A DNA stretch of 64,000 nt, from assembly GCA_947475735.1 (NCBI GenBank), contig CANJLQ010000011.1, forward strand, positions 62,001 to 126,000. The letters are read 5' to 3'. This DNA comes from Caulobacteraceae bacterium (lineage in GTDB: Bacteria > Pseudomonadota > Alphaproteobacteria > Caulobacterales > Caulobacteraceae). Below are positions 1 to 10,450 of the stretch, one piece after another (the stretch's first letter is position 1; each line of letters starts with the position of its first letter). The translations under genes were made by a program, and so were the position numbers. The notes under the pieces are model-generated. The model was not told where the DNA came from and did no database searches. It was given only the letters and a program-made list of their open reading frames with translations.

Positions 1-193
1 TTGACCGAGAAGACCCGGCGGCCTGCCCCGCTGATCACGGTGACCGTGCCTTCGCGCAGGGCCGTCATGAAGGGCGCATGGTCGGCCAGGACGCCGAAGT
101 CGCCCTCGACGCCCGGCGCATCGACCTGGTCCACGAGGCCGGAGAAGACCTCGCGTTCCGGGGCGACCAGGGAAAAGCTGAGCTTTCCGGCCA

Positions 194-194
<1 letters not shown>
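1..194 (-). CDS. atpC: F1 ATP synthase epsilon subunit, C-terminally cut by window edge
   Basis: Sixty-four codons are visible, beginning [19 protein letters not shown] and passing through the [10 protein letters not shown] segment that is diagnostic of the epsilon-subunit beta-sandwich. Epsilon sits on the central stalk with gamma and couples or inhibits rotation. The ATG shares its A with the TGA stop of atpD (TGATG), so it is translationally coupled. The rest of the gene, including any C-terminal helical hairpin, lies before position 1. It is absent from the ORF track because the frame is incomplete. Identification is secure from sequence plus operon position. Confidence 0.93.
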
Positions 195-1789
<1,595 letters not shown>

Positions 1790-2668
1790 TCAGAGCGCTT
1801 CCGCGCCGGCAATGATCTCGATCAGTTCGGTGGTGATCTGGGCCTGGCGCTTGCGGTTGTACTGCAGCGTCAGCGAGTTGATCAGGTCGCCCGCATTGCG
1901 CGTGGCGTTGTCCATGGCGCCCATCTGGGCCCCGAAGAAGCTGGCCTGGTTCTCGAGCAGGACGGCCAGGATCTGGGTCTTGATGTTGCGCGGCAGCAGG
2001 GTCTCGAGGATTTCCTCTTCCGAGGGTTCGTACTCATAGACCGCGCCGTTCAGGTCGATCGGGGCCGCGTCGCCGTCGACCACGGCGGGCACCAGTTGCT
2101 TGGGCGTCGGCACCTGAGAGATGACCGACTGGAAGCGGCTGTAGAACAGGGTCACGACGTCGGCGTTGCCGGCCTCGAACTCCTGGGCCACCAGCTCGGC
2201 GATCGGCTCGGCGGTGTTCATGCCGATGACCTTGTGCTCCGAGAGCTCGAAGGTGCGGATGATCTTGTTGCCGTACAGGCGGGTCAGACCGTCGCGGACC
2301 TTGCGGCCCACGGCGATGATGCGGACATCCTTGCCGTTGGCGATCAGGGTGTTGATCCGCTCGCGCGCGGCGCGGATGACGTTGGAGTTGAACCCGCCGG
2401 CCAGACCCTTGTCGCCCGTCGCGACCACGACGAGGTGCTTCTGATCGGATCCCGTCCCGGCCAGCAGCTTGGGCGCGCCGTCGCCGGACACACCGGCCGC
2501 CAGATTGGCAATCACAGCAGCCATTTTGCGGGCATAGGGACGCGCGCTCTCGGCCTGATCCTGGGCGCGCTTCAGCTTGGCCGCGGCGACCATGTTCAGG
2601 GCCTTCGTGATCTTCTGCGTGGACTTCACGCTTCCGATCCGATTGCGCATTTCCTTGAGGCTGGCCAT
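1790..2668 (-). CDS. atpG: F1 ATP synthase gamma subunit
   Basis: The rotor shaft of F1, 292 aa, close to the usual 285-295. Both conserved termini that form the coiled coil inside the alpha/beta hexamer are present: [20 protein letters not shown] at the start and [20 protein letters not shown] at the end. It lies 31 bp downstream of atpA and 42 bp upstream of atpD on the minus strand, consistent with one transcript. No anomaly seen. Confidence 0.97.
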   Translation of the reverse strand: MASLKEMRNRIGSVKSTQKITKALNMVAAAKLKRAQDQAESARPYARKMAAVIANLAAGVSGDGAPKLLAGTGSDQKHLVVVATGDKGLAGGFNSNVIRAARERINTLIANGKDVRIIAVGRKVRDGLTRLYGNKIIRTFELSEHKVIGMNTAEPIAELVAQEFEAGNADVVTLFYSRFQSVISQVPTPKQLVPAVVDGDAAPIDLNGAVYEYEPSEEEILETLLPRNIKTQILAVLLENQASFFGAQMGAMDNATRNAGDLINSLTLQYNRKRQAQITTELIEIIAGAEAL

Positions 2669-2699
2669 CGGGCGCTACTCTCTCAGCTTTCCGTCAGGC

Positions 2700-4289
<1,590 letters not shown>

Positions 4290-4302
4290 TCAACGGTGGG
4301 TA

Positions 4303-4857
4303 TCAGGCCCTTTTCAGGGCGAACTTCATCTGGTCGAGCTTGGTCTTCAGCGAGGCGTCGAACAGTTTCGAGCCGACCTTGACCTTGAGGCCACCCAGGA
4401 TCGACGGATCGACCCGGGCGGTGATTTCGGGCGCCTTGCCCAGCGCCTGCGACAGGGCCGAGCGAATGTGCGTCGACTGCGCGGTCGTCAGCGGCACGGC
4501 CGAGACGATCTCGGCGGCGACCGCGCCGGTGTGGGCGGCGTACAGGGCCTCGAACCCGGCGATGACGGCGGGGAGGTCGCGCGCCCGGCCGTTCTGGCCC
4601 AGCAGGCCGAGGAAGTTGCGGGTGGTCTGTTCGAACCGCGCCTTGTCGGCGATGGCGCTCAGACCCTTGGCCTGATCCTCGACCGCGATGACCGGCGACG
4701 TGGCCAGACGACGCAGGTCGGCGCTGTCGATCCAGGCGGCGCGCAGCGACTTCAGATCGGCGCGGACGGCGTCCAGGCGGCCGGTTTCCAGCGCCAGGTC
4801 AAACAGCGCCTGGGCATAGCGCCCGCCGACTTCCGTCGTTCTGAAATCGTCAGCCAA
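4303..4857 (-). CDS. atpH: F1 ATP synthase delta subunit
   Basis: The peripheral-stalk delta subunit (OSCP homologue), 184 aa, first gene of the F1 operon. The N-terminal helical domain reads TTEVGGRYAQALFDLALE and the C-terminal portion contains the family pattern DPSILGGLKVKVGSKLFD, followed by a DASLKTKLDQMK helix. The predicted start codon is TTG, directly preceding GCTGACGAT; the family N-terminus usually begins Met-Ala-Asp, which fits this choice. Its place ahead of atpA supports the call. Confidence 0.95.
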   Translation of the reverse strand: MADDFRTTEVGGRYAQALFDLALETGRLDAVRADLKSLRAAWIDSADLRRLATSPVIAVEDQAKGLSAIADKARFEQTTRNFLGLLGQNGRARDLPAVIAGFEALYAAHTGAVAAEIVSAVPLTTAQSTHIRSALSQALGKAPEITARVDPSILGGLKVKVGSKLFDASLKTKLDQMKFALKRA

Positions 4858-4990
4858 GACCTGTCCGTCCGATATGCGGTTTCGCCAAACGACCGGTCGC
4901 GAGCTTCGCGCCGGTCAAAGGCTTGTAATGCTTAAGGAAAGCACGGAGGGGGCCGTCTCACTGGAAACGCCCCTCGCTAAGCCGGGCGCC

Positions 4991-5018
4991 TGATAGCACT
5001 TACCTCTGCCCCCCGCAA
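4991..5018 (-). promoter_or_regulatory. Candidate promoter of the atpHAGDC operon
   Basis: Read on the minus strand, TTGCGG is followed after 16 bp by CTATCA, about 130 bp upstream of atpH. These fit the loose -35/-10 pattern of alphaproteobacterial housekeeping promoters only approximately. It is the best candidate in the 258-bp gap before the operon; transcription start mapping would decide it. Confidence 0.3.
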
Positions 5019-5061
5019 CAGAGGCAGGAGGGCGCAGGCCCAGCCGGCTCAGAAAGACAGA

Positions 5062-5091
5062 CGGCGCCCGACCCGTCAGGATCGGACGCCG
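5062..5091 (-). terminator. Stem-loop downstream of the small Cys-rich gene
   Basis: CGGCG and CGCCG pair as an outer stem, followed after one mismatch by CCGA/TCGG and a short CC/GG stem with a GTCA loop. Read on the minus strand it lies just after the 51-aa gene and is followed by a broken T tract (TCTGTCTTTCT), so it is a plausible intrinsic terminator that separates that gene from the atp promoter. Confidence 0.5.
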
Positions 5092-5115
5092 CCCTTCACG
5101 CCTGGTCGCGGTCCC

Positions 5116-5271
5116 TTACTTGGGGCAGCAGTCCATCGCAGTCTTGCAGCAATCCAGGATCAGATCGCAGCAGCTCTGGACCATGCCGAGGACGACCGCC
5201 GGTTCGGCCGCGAATGCCGCAGTTCCGGATGCGATCAGCGACAGTGCTGCAAGGGCGAAGGTCTTCTTCAT
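5116..5271 (-). CDS. 51-aa secreted peptide with three heptad-spaced Cys-Cys pairs
   Basis: This ORF is too short for the supplied track, where another frame is listed instead. It encodes an N-terminal signal peptide (MKKTFALAALSLIASGTAAF, likely cut after an Ala-X-Ala near residue 21-22) and a mature part of about 29 residues. The mature part has CC at 34-35, 41-42 and 48-49, exactly seven apart, and ends CCPK. A GGAG ribosome-binding site lies 8 nt before the ATG, a stem-loop follows the stop, and another Cys-containing secreted protein is encoded 49 bp upstream. Metal binding or disulfide-based structure is an inference from the cysteines; I do not recognise a named family. Confidence 0.75.
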   Translation of the reverse strand: MKKTFALAALSLIASGTAAFAAEPAVVLGMVQSCCDLILDCCKTAMDCCPK

Positions 5272-5320
5272 TGGTCAATCTCCATGATTGATTGAATTGA
5301 AAGTGTTCAGGTTTTCGTCG

Positions 5321-5671
5321 TCAAAGGACGCGGCTGCGCGGAGGCGGCGGTTCCGGCGCGGATGCGCGACCAGGCCTATCCCTGGATTGACGAACAGGAC
5401 GATCGAGCGACCCCAGGGGGATCGTTACGGTCACCGTCGCGAAGGTCGGCAGCAGACCACAGCCTATGGGCACCAAACACGCGGAGGTGCAGCAAGCAGG
5501 CTCCGGAAGCCTGTCGTCGCCCATCGGCATCACGTCATCACAGGCCGGCCGCGCAGTGGCCATGTCGCCGGACGCTGCCGATGCACTGACCGGGGAAACC
5601 GCAAGGACGAGGGTCAGCGCGAGGACCACCCGCCCCAGCCAACTCAGACTCTTCCGTTCGGCCGCGCTCAT
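5321..5671 (-). CDS. Small exported Cys-containing protein, possibly DUF2946-like
   Basis: 116 aa. Residues about 12-32 form a hydrophobic segment ending in an Ala-Ser-Ala-Ala stretch, so a signal peptide or membrane anchor is likely. Cysteines sit at 44, 60, 61, 65 and 71 ([17 protein letters not shown]), and the C-terminus is Pro/Arg-rich (SAPEPPPPR). Short exported proteins with this build, such as DUF2946, are often found beside copper or other metal genes, but the match here is by general appearance only. It lies 49 bp upstream of the 51-aa Cys-pair peptide on the same strand and probably shares its transcript. Its reading frame extends almost to the neighbouring gene, so the exact C-terminus is as in the track. 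Confidence 0.6.
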   Translation of the reverse strand: MSAAERKSLSWLGRVVLALTLVLAVSPVSASAASGDMATARPACDDVMPMGDDRLPEPACCTSACLVPIGCGLLPTFATVTVTIPLGSLDRPVRQSRDRPGRASAPEPPPPRSRVL

Positions 5672-5796
5672 GGATCACCCTACGTCGGCGCGCCAAGGTT
5701 CGCTACATCGCCGCGGCGCATTGCCGAAAGGGCCGCTGGCACGCTAGATGCGACACGCAGCCTGCCCCCCTGCCGACCCCTTTTATCAAGGTTATC

Positions 5797-6627
5797 ATGT
5801 TCGACAGCATTACGCCTCTCCTCTCCGATCCGGCCGCCTGGGCGGCGCTCGTCACCCTGGTGGTGCTCGAGGTCGTGCTCGGCATCGATAATCTGATCTT
5901 CATCTCGATCCTGTCGAACAAGCTGCCGGAGGCTCAGCGTCAGCGCGTCCGCCGCATCGGCATCGGCCTGGCCCTGATCATGCGCCTGGCGCTGCTTTCG
6001 ATCATCGCCTGGCTGGTCGGGCTGATCCAGCCGGTCTTCACGGTGATGGGCAATGAGTTCTCGTGGAAAGATCTGATCCTGATCGCGGGCGGCCTGTTCC
6101 TGGTCTGGAAGGCGACCAAGGAAATCCACCACACCGTCGATCCGACGCCGTCGCATGATGTGCTGGACAAGAAGGACACGGCCATCATGAACGCGGGCTC
6201 GGCCATCGTTCAGATCATCATCCTGGACCTGGTCTTCTCGATCGACTCCATCCTGACGGCCGTCGGCCTGACCGAGCACCTGCCGATCATGGTGGTCGCG
6301 GTGCTGGCGGCGGTGCTGGTGATGCTGCTGGCGGCCGATCCCCTGGCCAACTTCATCGCCAAGAACCCCGGCGTGGTCATGCTGGCGCTGGGCTTCCTGC
6401 TGATGATCGGCATGGTCCTGATCGCCGACGGCTTCGGCTATCATGTGCCCAAGGGCTACATCTACGCCGCCATGGCCTTCTCGGCGGGCGTCGAGGCCTT
6501 GAACATGCTCAGTCGATCGTCCCAGTCCAAACAGGACAAGGCCAAGGCGGCGCGTCAGGCGGCGGACGCGGCCGAGGCCCGGGCGCGCGAAGCCGAGGCG
6601 GACGCCGCCTCCGAAACGGCGCGGTGA
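5797..6627 (+). CDS. TerC family integral membrane protein
   Basis: 276 aa with about seven membrane segments. The two family-defining acidic membrane motifs are present: [16 protein letters not shown] near residues 24-39 and [14 protein letters not shown] near 143-156, which look like an internal duplication and probably carry a metal ion such as Mn2+. The C-terminal 45 residues form a charged Ala/Glu/Arg-rich soluble tail of coiled-coil character. AAGG lies 5 nt before the ATG. The stop overlaps the GTG start of the downstream cyclotransferase gene. Whether it works in manganese export or in metalation of exported enzymes cannot be told from sequence. Confidence 0.9.
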   Translation: MFDSITPLLSDPAAWAALVTLVVLEVVLGIDNLIFISILSNKLPEAQRQRVRRIGIGLALIMRLALLSIIAWLVGLIQPVFTVMGNEFSWKDLILIAGGLFLVWKATKEIHHTVDPTPSHDVLDKKDTAIMNAGSAIVQIIILDLVFSIDSILTAVGLTEHLPIMVVAVLAAVLVMLLAADPLANFIAKNPGVVMLALGFLLMIGMVLIADGFGYHVPKGYIYAAMAFSAGVEALNMLSRSSQSKQDKAKAARQAADAAEARAREAEADAASETAR

Positions 6628-7454
6628 CCCGGGCCGCGCGCCTCGCCGGCCTCGCGGCCGGACTGGCGCTCGGCGCGCTCGCGCCGACGGCATGGGGCCT
6701 GCAGGCCGCTCCGGTCGCCACGCAACAGGCCGCGCCCGCCGCGCCGGTCGTCCGCCCCCCGAGGCAGGGATACGAGGTCGTCGCCACCTATCCGCACGAC
6801 CCGACGGCATTCACCCAGGGGCTGGTGTTCCGGCACGGCGAACTGCTGGAGAGCACGGGCCGCTACCCGTCGACCATCCGGCGCGTCCGGCTGGCGGACG
6901 GCGAGGTTCTGGCGAGGCGCGAGTTGGACACGCGGCTGTTCGGAGAGGGGCTGACGGTCTTCGGCGACCGCATGATCACCCTGACCTGGCAGACCGGCGA
7001 GGGCTTCGTCTGGGACCCCGACACGCTGGAGCCCGAAGGGTCCTTCACCTATGCGGGCGAAGGCTGGGGCCTGACCCACGACGGGACCCGGCTGATCCTG
7101 TCGGACGGCACGTCTCGCCTGCGTTTCCTCGACCCCGTCACCTTCGCCGAGACCGGCGGGGTCACGGTCAACTGGCAGGGTCGCCCGGTCGGTCGGCTGA
7201 ACGAGCTCGAGTTCATCGACGGGGAGGTCTGGGCCAACGTCTGGCAGACCGACGCGGTGCTGAGGATCGACCCCGCCACCGGTAACATTCTGTCGGTCAT
7301 CGATCTGTCGGGCCTGTTGGCCGAGGGCGAGGTCGCCGATCCCAACGACGAGGTCCTGAACGGCATCGCCTGGGACCCGCAGACCCGCCGCCTGTTCGTC
7401 ACCGGCAAGAACTGGCCCAAGCTGTTCGAAATCCGGGTGACCCCGGCGGGCTGA
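6624..7454 (+). CDS. Glutaminyl-peptide cyclotransferase (plant/bacterial beta-propeller type)
   Basis: 276 aa. A hydrophobic N-terminus with a cleavable look (about residues 1-25) is followed by a Pro/Ala-rich linker and then the five-bladed-propeller enzyme that converts N-terminal Gln to pyroglutamate. Family landmarks: [14 protein letters not shown] near 54-67, [13 protein letters not shown] near 108-120, [20 protein letters not shown] near 146-165, [17 protein letters not shown] near 193-209 and LNGIAWDP near 247-254. The GTG start overlaps the terC-family stop by GTGA, which implies coupled translation. Location in the periplasm is inferred from the signal peptide. Confidence 0.9.
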   Translation: MTRAARLAGLAAGLALGALAPTAWGLQAAPVATQQAAPAAPVVRPPRQGYEVVATYPHDPTAFTQGLVFRHGELLESTGRYPSTIRRVRLADGEVLARRELDTRLFGEGLTVFGDRMITLTWQTGEGFVWDPDTLEPEGSFTYAGEGWGLTHDGTRLILSDGTSRLRFLDPVTFAETGGVTVNWQGRPVGRLNELEFIDGEVWANVWQTDAVLRIDPATGNILSVIDLSGLLAEGEVADPNDEVLNGIAWDPQTRRLFVTGKNWPKLFEIRVTPAG

Positions 7455-7471
7455 CAGCCCGCCACCGGACG

Positions 7472-8215
7472 TCAGCGGACGGCAGCGGTCAGGATTTGCC
7501 GATCGCCACTGGATTGAACCAGCACCGCGATCCGGTCGCCTCCCGCCGTCGTGGCGGGAAGGTCCAGCAGGATCGGCTCACCGGTCCAGTCGCCCAGGCG
7601 GGTCAGCCGCCGAACGACATTGACGTGACGAACCACCCGACCCCGGTTGTCGCCTTCCTCCACCGTCACCGTCTGCGATCCGGGCAGGAAGGTGACGGCC
7701 CAGACCTCGGCCCCGCCCGCAGGCGGGCGGCCCGATCCGATGCCGACGGCGTCACCGGATTCCCGGAACTCAACCTCGGGCGGGAAGACGCGCCGCGCCG
7801 CCTCCTGGTCGATGGCGGCCTGCATGGCCGGTCCCTGGGCGCCCGAGACCTGGCGGCGGCCGTCGATCACCACCTGGGGCGTATAGACGTTTCGCAGCCG
7901 CATCGCCGCCTGATAGGCCCGCTGGCGCGCCTCGAACTCGGGTCGGGCGAAGGTGTCCTCCCAGCCCAGATAGTCCCAGTAGTCGACCGCATAGGTCAGG
8001 GCGATCACCCCGGGCTCATCCGCCAGAGCCTCGACCGCCTGATTGGCCTCGGGACAGCCTGCGCAGCCCTGGGCGGTGAACAGCTCGACCACCACGGGTT
8101 CGATCGGCGCATCGCCCGCCTCGGCGCGCGGGCCGACCGGCTGGGCGATCGACCCGACCGCACCCGCCAGCACCAGGGCCGCGCCCCCTCCGATGATCCA
8201 GCCCCGCGTTCGCAT
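7472..8215 (-). CDS. DUF1223 family secreted thioredoxin-like protein
   Basis: 247 aa from the ATG at 8215; the longer ORF in the track adds 14 residues ahead of the Arg-rich start MRTRGWIIGGGAALVLAGAV, which is a standard signal peptide. The DUF1223 core is clear: VVVELFTAQGCAGCPEANQA with a CxxC at residues 51-54, then YAVDYWDYLGWEDTFA, QRAYQAAM and YTPQVVIDGR. The fold is thioredoxin-like and the CxxC suggests a periplasmic thiol-redox role, but no substrate is established for the family. It is 60 bp downstream of the peptidase genes on the same strand. Confidence 0.9.
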   Translation of the reverse strand: MRTRGWIIGGGAALVLAGAVGSIAQPVGPRAEAGDAPIEPVVVELFTAQGCAGCPEANQAVEALADEPGVIALTYAVDYWDYLGWEDTFARPEFEARQRAYQAAMRLRNVYTPQVVIDGRRQVSGAQGPAMQAAIDQEAARRVFPPEVEFRESGDAVGIGSGRPPAGGAEVWAVTFLPGSQTVTVEEGDNRGRVVRHVNVVRRLTRLGDWTGEPILLDLPATTAGGDRIAVLVQSSGDRQILTAAVR

Positions 8216-8275
8216 GGCGGCGATACCTAGACCGCCTTGGATCGCGGCGCCGCTCATAAGTCCGTGAAGCCGCCG

Positions 8276-10435
8276 TCAGTCCATCAGCTGCTGGGCCAGA
8301 TAGACGTAGTGACGCGCCCAGCGCCGCGCATTGGCCACGGGGTCGGCGTCGTTGGAATGCCCGCCCGCCGTCTCCTCGTAATAGAGATAGTCGTGACCCT
8401 GGTCGCCGAGACGCGCGGCGAATTTCCTCGCATGGCCCGGATGCACCCGGTCGTCGCGCGTGTTGGTGGTCAGGTAGACGCGCGGATACTCGGCCTCGGG
8501 GCTCAGGCGCTGGTAGGCGGAATACTGGGCGATGAAGGCCGCGTCGCCCGGCACGCGCGGGTCGCCGTATTCGCCGATCCACGACGCCCCGGCGGGCAGC
8601 TCCTGATAGCGCAACATGTCGATCAGGGGGCTTTCGATCACCGCCGCATTGAACAACTCAGGCCGCTGGGTGATCGACACGCTGGTCAACACCCCACCGT
8701 TCGACCGGCCATAGATGCCCAGGCGACGCGGGGAGGTGATACCGCGCGCGATCAGGTCCTGGCCTACGGCGGCGAAGTCGTCGAAGGATCGCTGGCGGTT
8801 TTCACGCAGGGCCGCCTGGTGCCAGGCCGGTCCGAACTCGCCGCCGCCCCGGATGTTGGCCTGGACGAAGACGCCGCCGTTCTCCAGCCACAGCTTGCCC
8901 ATCTCGGGCTTGTAGGCGGGCGGGAAGCTGACCTGGAAGCCGCCGTAGCCGAACAGGATGGTCGGGGCCGGGCCCTGCTGATCGCGCGGGCGGGTGACGA
9001 AGTACGGGATGCGCGTCCCGTCGGCCGAGGTGGCCTCGAACTGTTCGGTGACGTGGGTCGAGGCGTCGAACAGCGCCGGCGCGGATTTGACCGCGCTCAG
9101 CGCGTCGGCGGCCGAGGTGAGCAGGTTCAGCGTCGGCGGCGTCAGGAACCCCTGCGTCGAGACAAAGACACGCCCGGACCCGCGCGAGACGTCGCCCAGG
9201 CCCACGGCGCTGTTGGCGGGGGTGGCGATCGGCGAGGCGTCCCACCGGGGCTGACCGTTCTGGCCGAACGCCGCGCGTTGCAGCGTGCCCACGACATTGT
9301 CGGAGACCGCCAGGATCAGCTGGTCGTCGAACACAGCCACGTCGGCCACCGACTGGCGCGGGCCGGGCGCGAAGATCAGATCGGGGTTGCTGTCCGGCGG
9401 CGGCAGGCGCTTCTCGGACCGGGCAAGGTCGGCGAGCGACACGGACAGGACGGTCCCCGCCGGATAGGGCTGGCCCTGATACGGCGACCAGGGCTCCTCG
9501 ATGGTGATTACAAGCCGGTCGCCCATCACCCCGTGCAGCCCTGCGCGGGCCGGCAGATGCAGCTGCTGCGCGGCGCCGTCGACGATCCGCCACCGCTCTG
9601 CCCGGAAGGTGTCGAGCGGACGGGAGACGATGACCGCCTGGATGGCCCCGGCGCCGTCGCGGAACACCGAGGGACTGACGCCGTAGCCGCCGTCGCCGGC
9701 GTCCCCGCGATAGACCTCGCCGGCCTGGGACAGGCTCTGGCCCCGGCTCAGCGCCTTGACGATGTAGGGATAGCCACTTTCCGTCAGGGTCCCCGGACCG
9801 AAGTCGGTGGCGATCAGCAGGGTATCGCGGTCCAGCCAGCTGATGCGGTGCTTGCCTTCCGGCAGGGCGAAGCCGTCCTCGACGAAGGTCTTCGTCGTCG
9901 TGTCGAACTCGCGGACCACGACCGCGTCCTTGCCGCCGTCCGACAGGCTGATCAGGCACCGGGTCTCGTCGGGAGCCAGGCAGTTGGCGCCTTTCCACAC
10001 CCAGTCACGGCCCTCGGCGCGGGCCAGGGCGTCGACGTCGATCAGGGTCTCCCACTGCGGCGCGTCGGTGCCGTAGCTGTCCAGAGACGTTCGCCGCCAA
10101 AGTCCCTTGGGATTGGTCGCGTCCTGCCAGAAATTGCCGATGCCCCCGCCCAGGAACGACGGTCCCGGAATCCGGGCCGTGGACGACAGGATGTCGAAAG
10201 CCTGGCTGCGGAAGGTCTCGTACCGGGGATCACCGGTCAGGACCGCCAGCGCCCGCGCGTTGGACGCCGCGACGAAGGCCATCGCCTCGGCCCCTTCGAC
10301 CTCCTCCAGCGCCAGGTGATCGTCGGCGGCGCGCACGCCGGCCGGCGACAGGTCGGTGGGCAGGTGGGGCAGGCTCTGGGCCAGGGCCGGGGAGGCCATC
10401 AGCGCGGCCAGGGCCGCCATCGTCGCGATACGCAT
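8276..10435 (-). CDS. Prolyl oligopeptidase family serine peptidase (S9A), exported
   Basis: 719 aa from the ATG at 10435, chosen because it starts a signal peptide (MRIATMAALAALMASPALAQ) and has GGAG 9 nt upstream. The first about 430 residues form the predicted beta-propeller; the C-terminal alpha/beta-hydrolase domain has nucleophile Ser578 in GRSNGGV, an Asp in NTRDDRVHPGHA and His693 in AGGHSND. These enzymes cut short proline-containing peptides. The upstream neighbour is a full-length paralogue whose stop lies 15 bp before this ATG, so the two appear co-transcribed. Substrate and exact S9 subfamily are not determined. Confidence 0.93.
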   Translation of the reverse strand: MRIATMAALAALMASPALAQSLPHLPTDLSPAGVRAADDHLALEEVEGAEAMAFVAASNARALAVLTGDPRYETFRSQAFDILSSTARIPGPSFLGGGIGNFWQDATNPKGLWRRTSLDSYGTDAPQWETLIDVDALARAEGRDWVWKGANCLAPDETRCLISLSDGGKDAVVVREFDTTTKTFVEDGFALPEGKHRISWLDRDTLLIATDFGPGTLTESGYPYIVKALSRGQSLSQAGEVYRGDAGDGGYGVSPSVFRDGAGAIQAVIVSRPLDTFRAERWRIVDGAAQQLHLPARAGLHGVMGDRLVITIEEPWSPYQGQPYPAGTVLSVSLADLARSEKRLPPPDSNPDLIFAPGPRQSVADVAVFDDQLILAVSDNVVGTLQRAAFGQNGQPRWDASPIATPANSAVGLGDVSRGSGRVFVSTQGFLTPPTLNLLTSAADALSAVKSAPALFDASTHVTEQFEATSADGTRIPYFVTRPRDQQGPAPTILFGYGGFQVSFPPAYKPEMGKLWLENGGVFVQANIRGGGEFGPAWHQAALRENRQRSFDDFAAVGQDLIARGITSPRRLGIYGRSNGGVLTSVSITQRPELFNAAVIESPLIDMLRYQELPAGASWIGEYGDPRVPGDAAFIAQYSAYQRLSPEAEYPRVYLTTNTRDDRVHPGHARKFAARLGDQGHDYLYYEETAGGHSNDADPVANARRWARHYVYLAQQLMD

Positions 10436-10450
10436 TCGTCCAGACTCCAC

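Noticed and set aside
5672-5796. Possible yybP-ykoY manganese riboswitch before the TerC-like gene
   Set aside because: TerC genes often carry this riboswitch, but the conserved GGGGAGTAG and GGCGAGAC segments are not present in the 125-bp leader.
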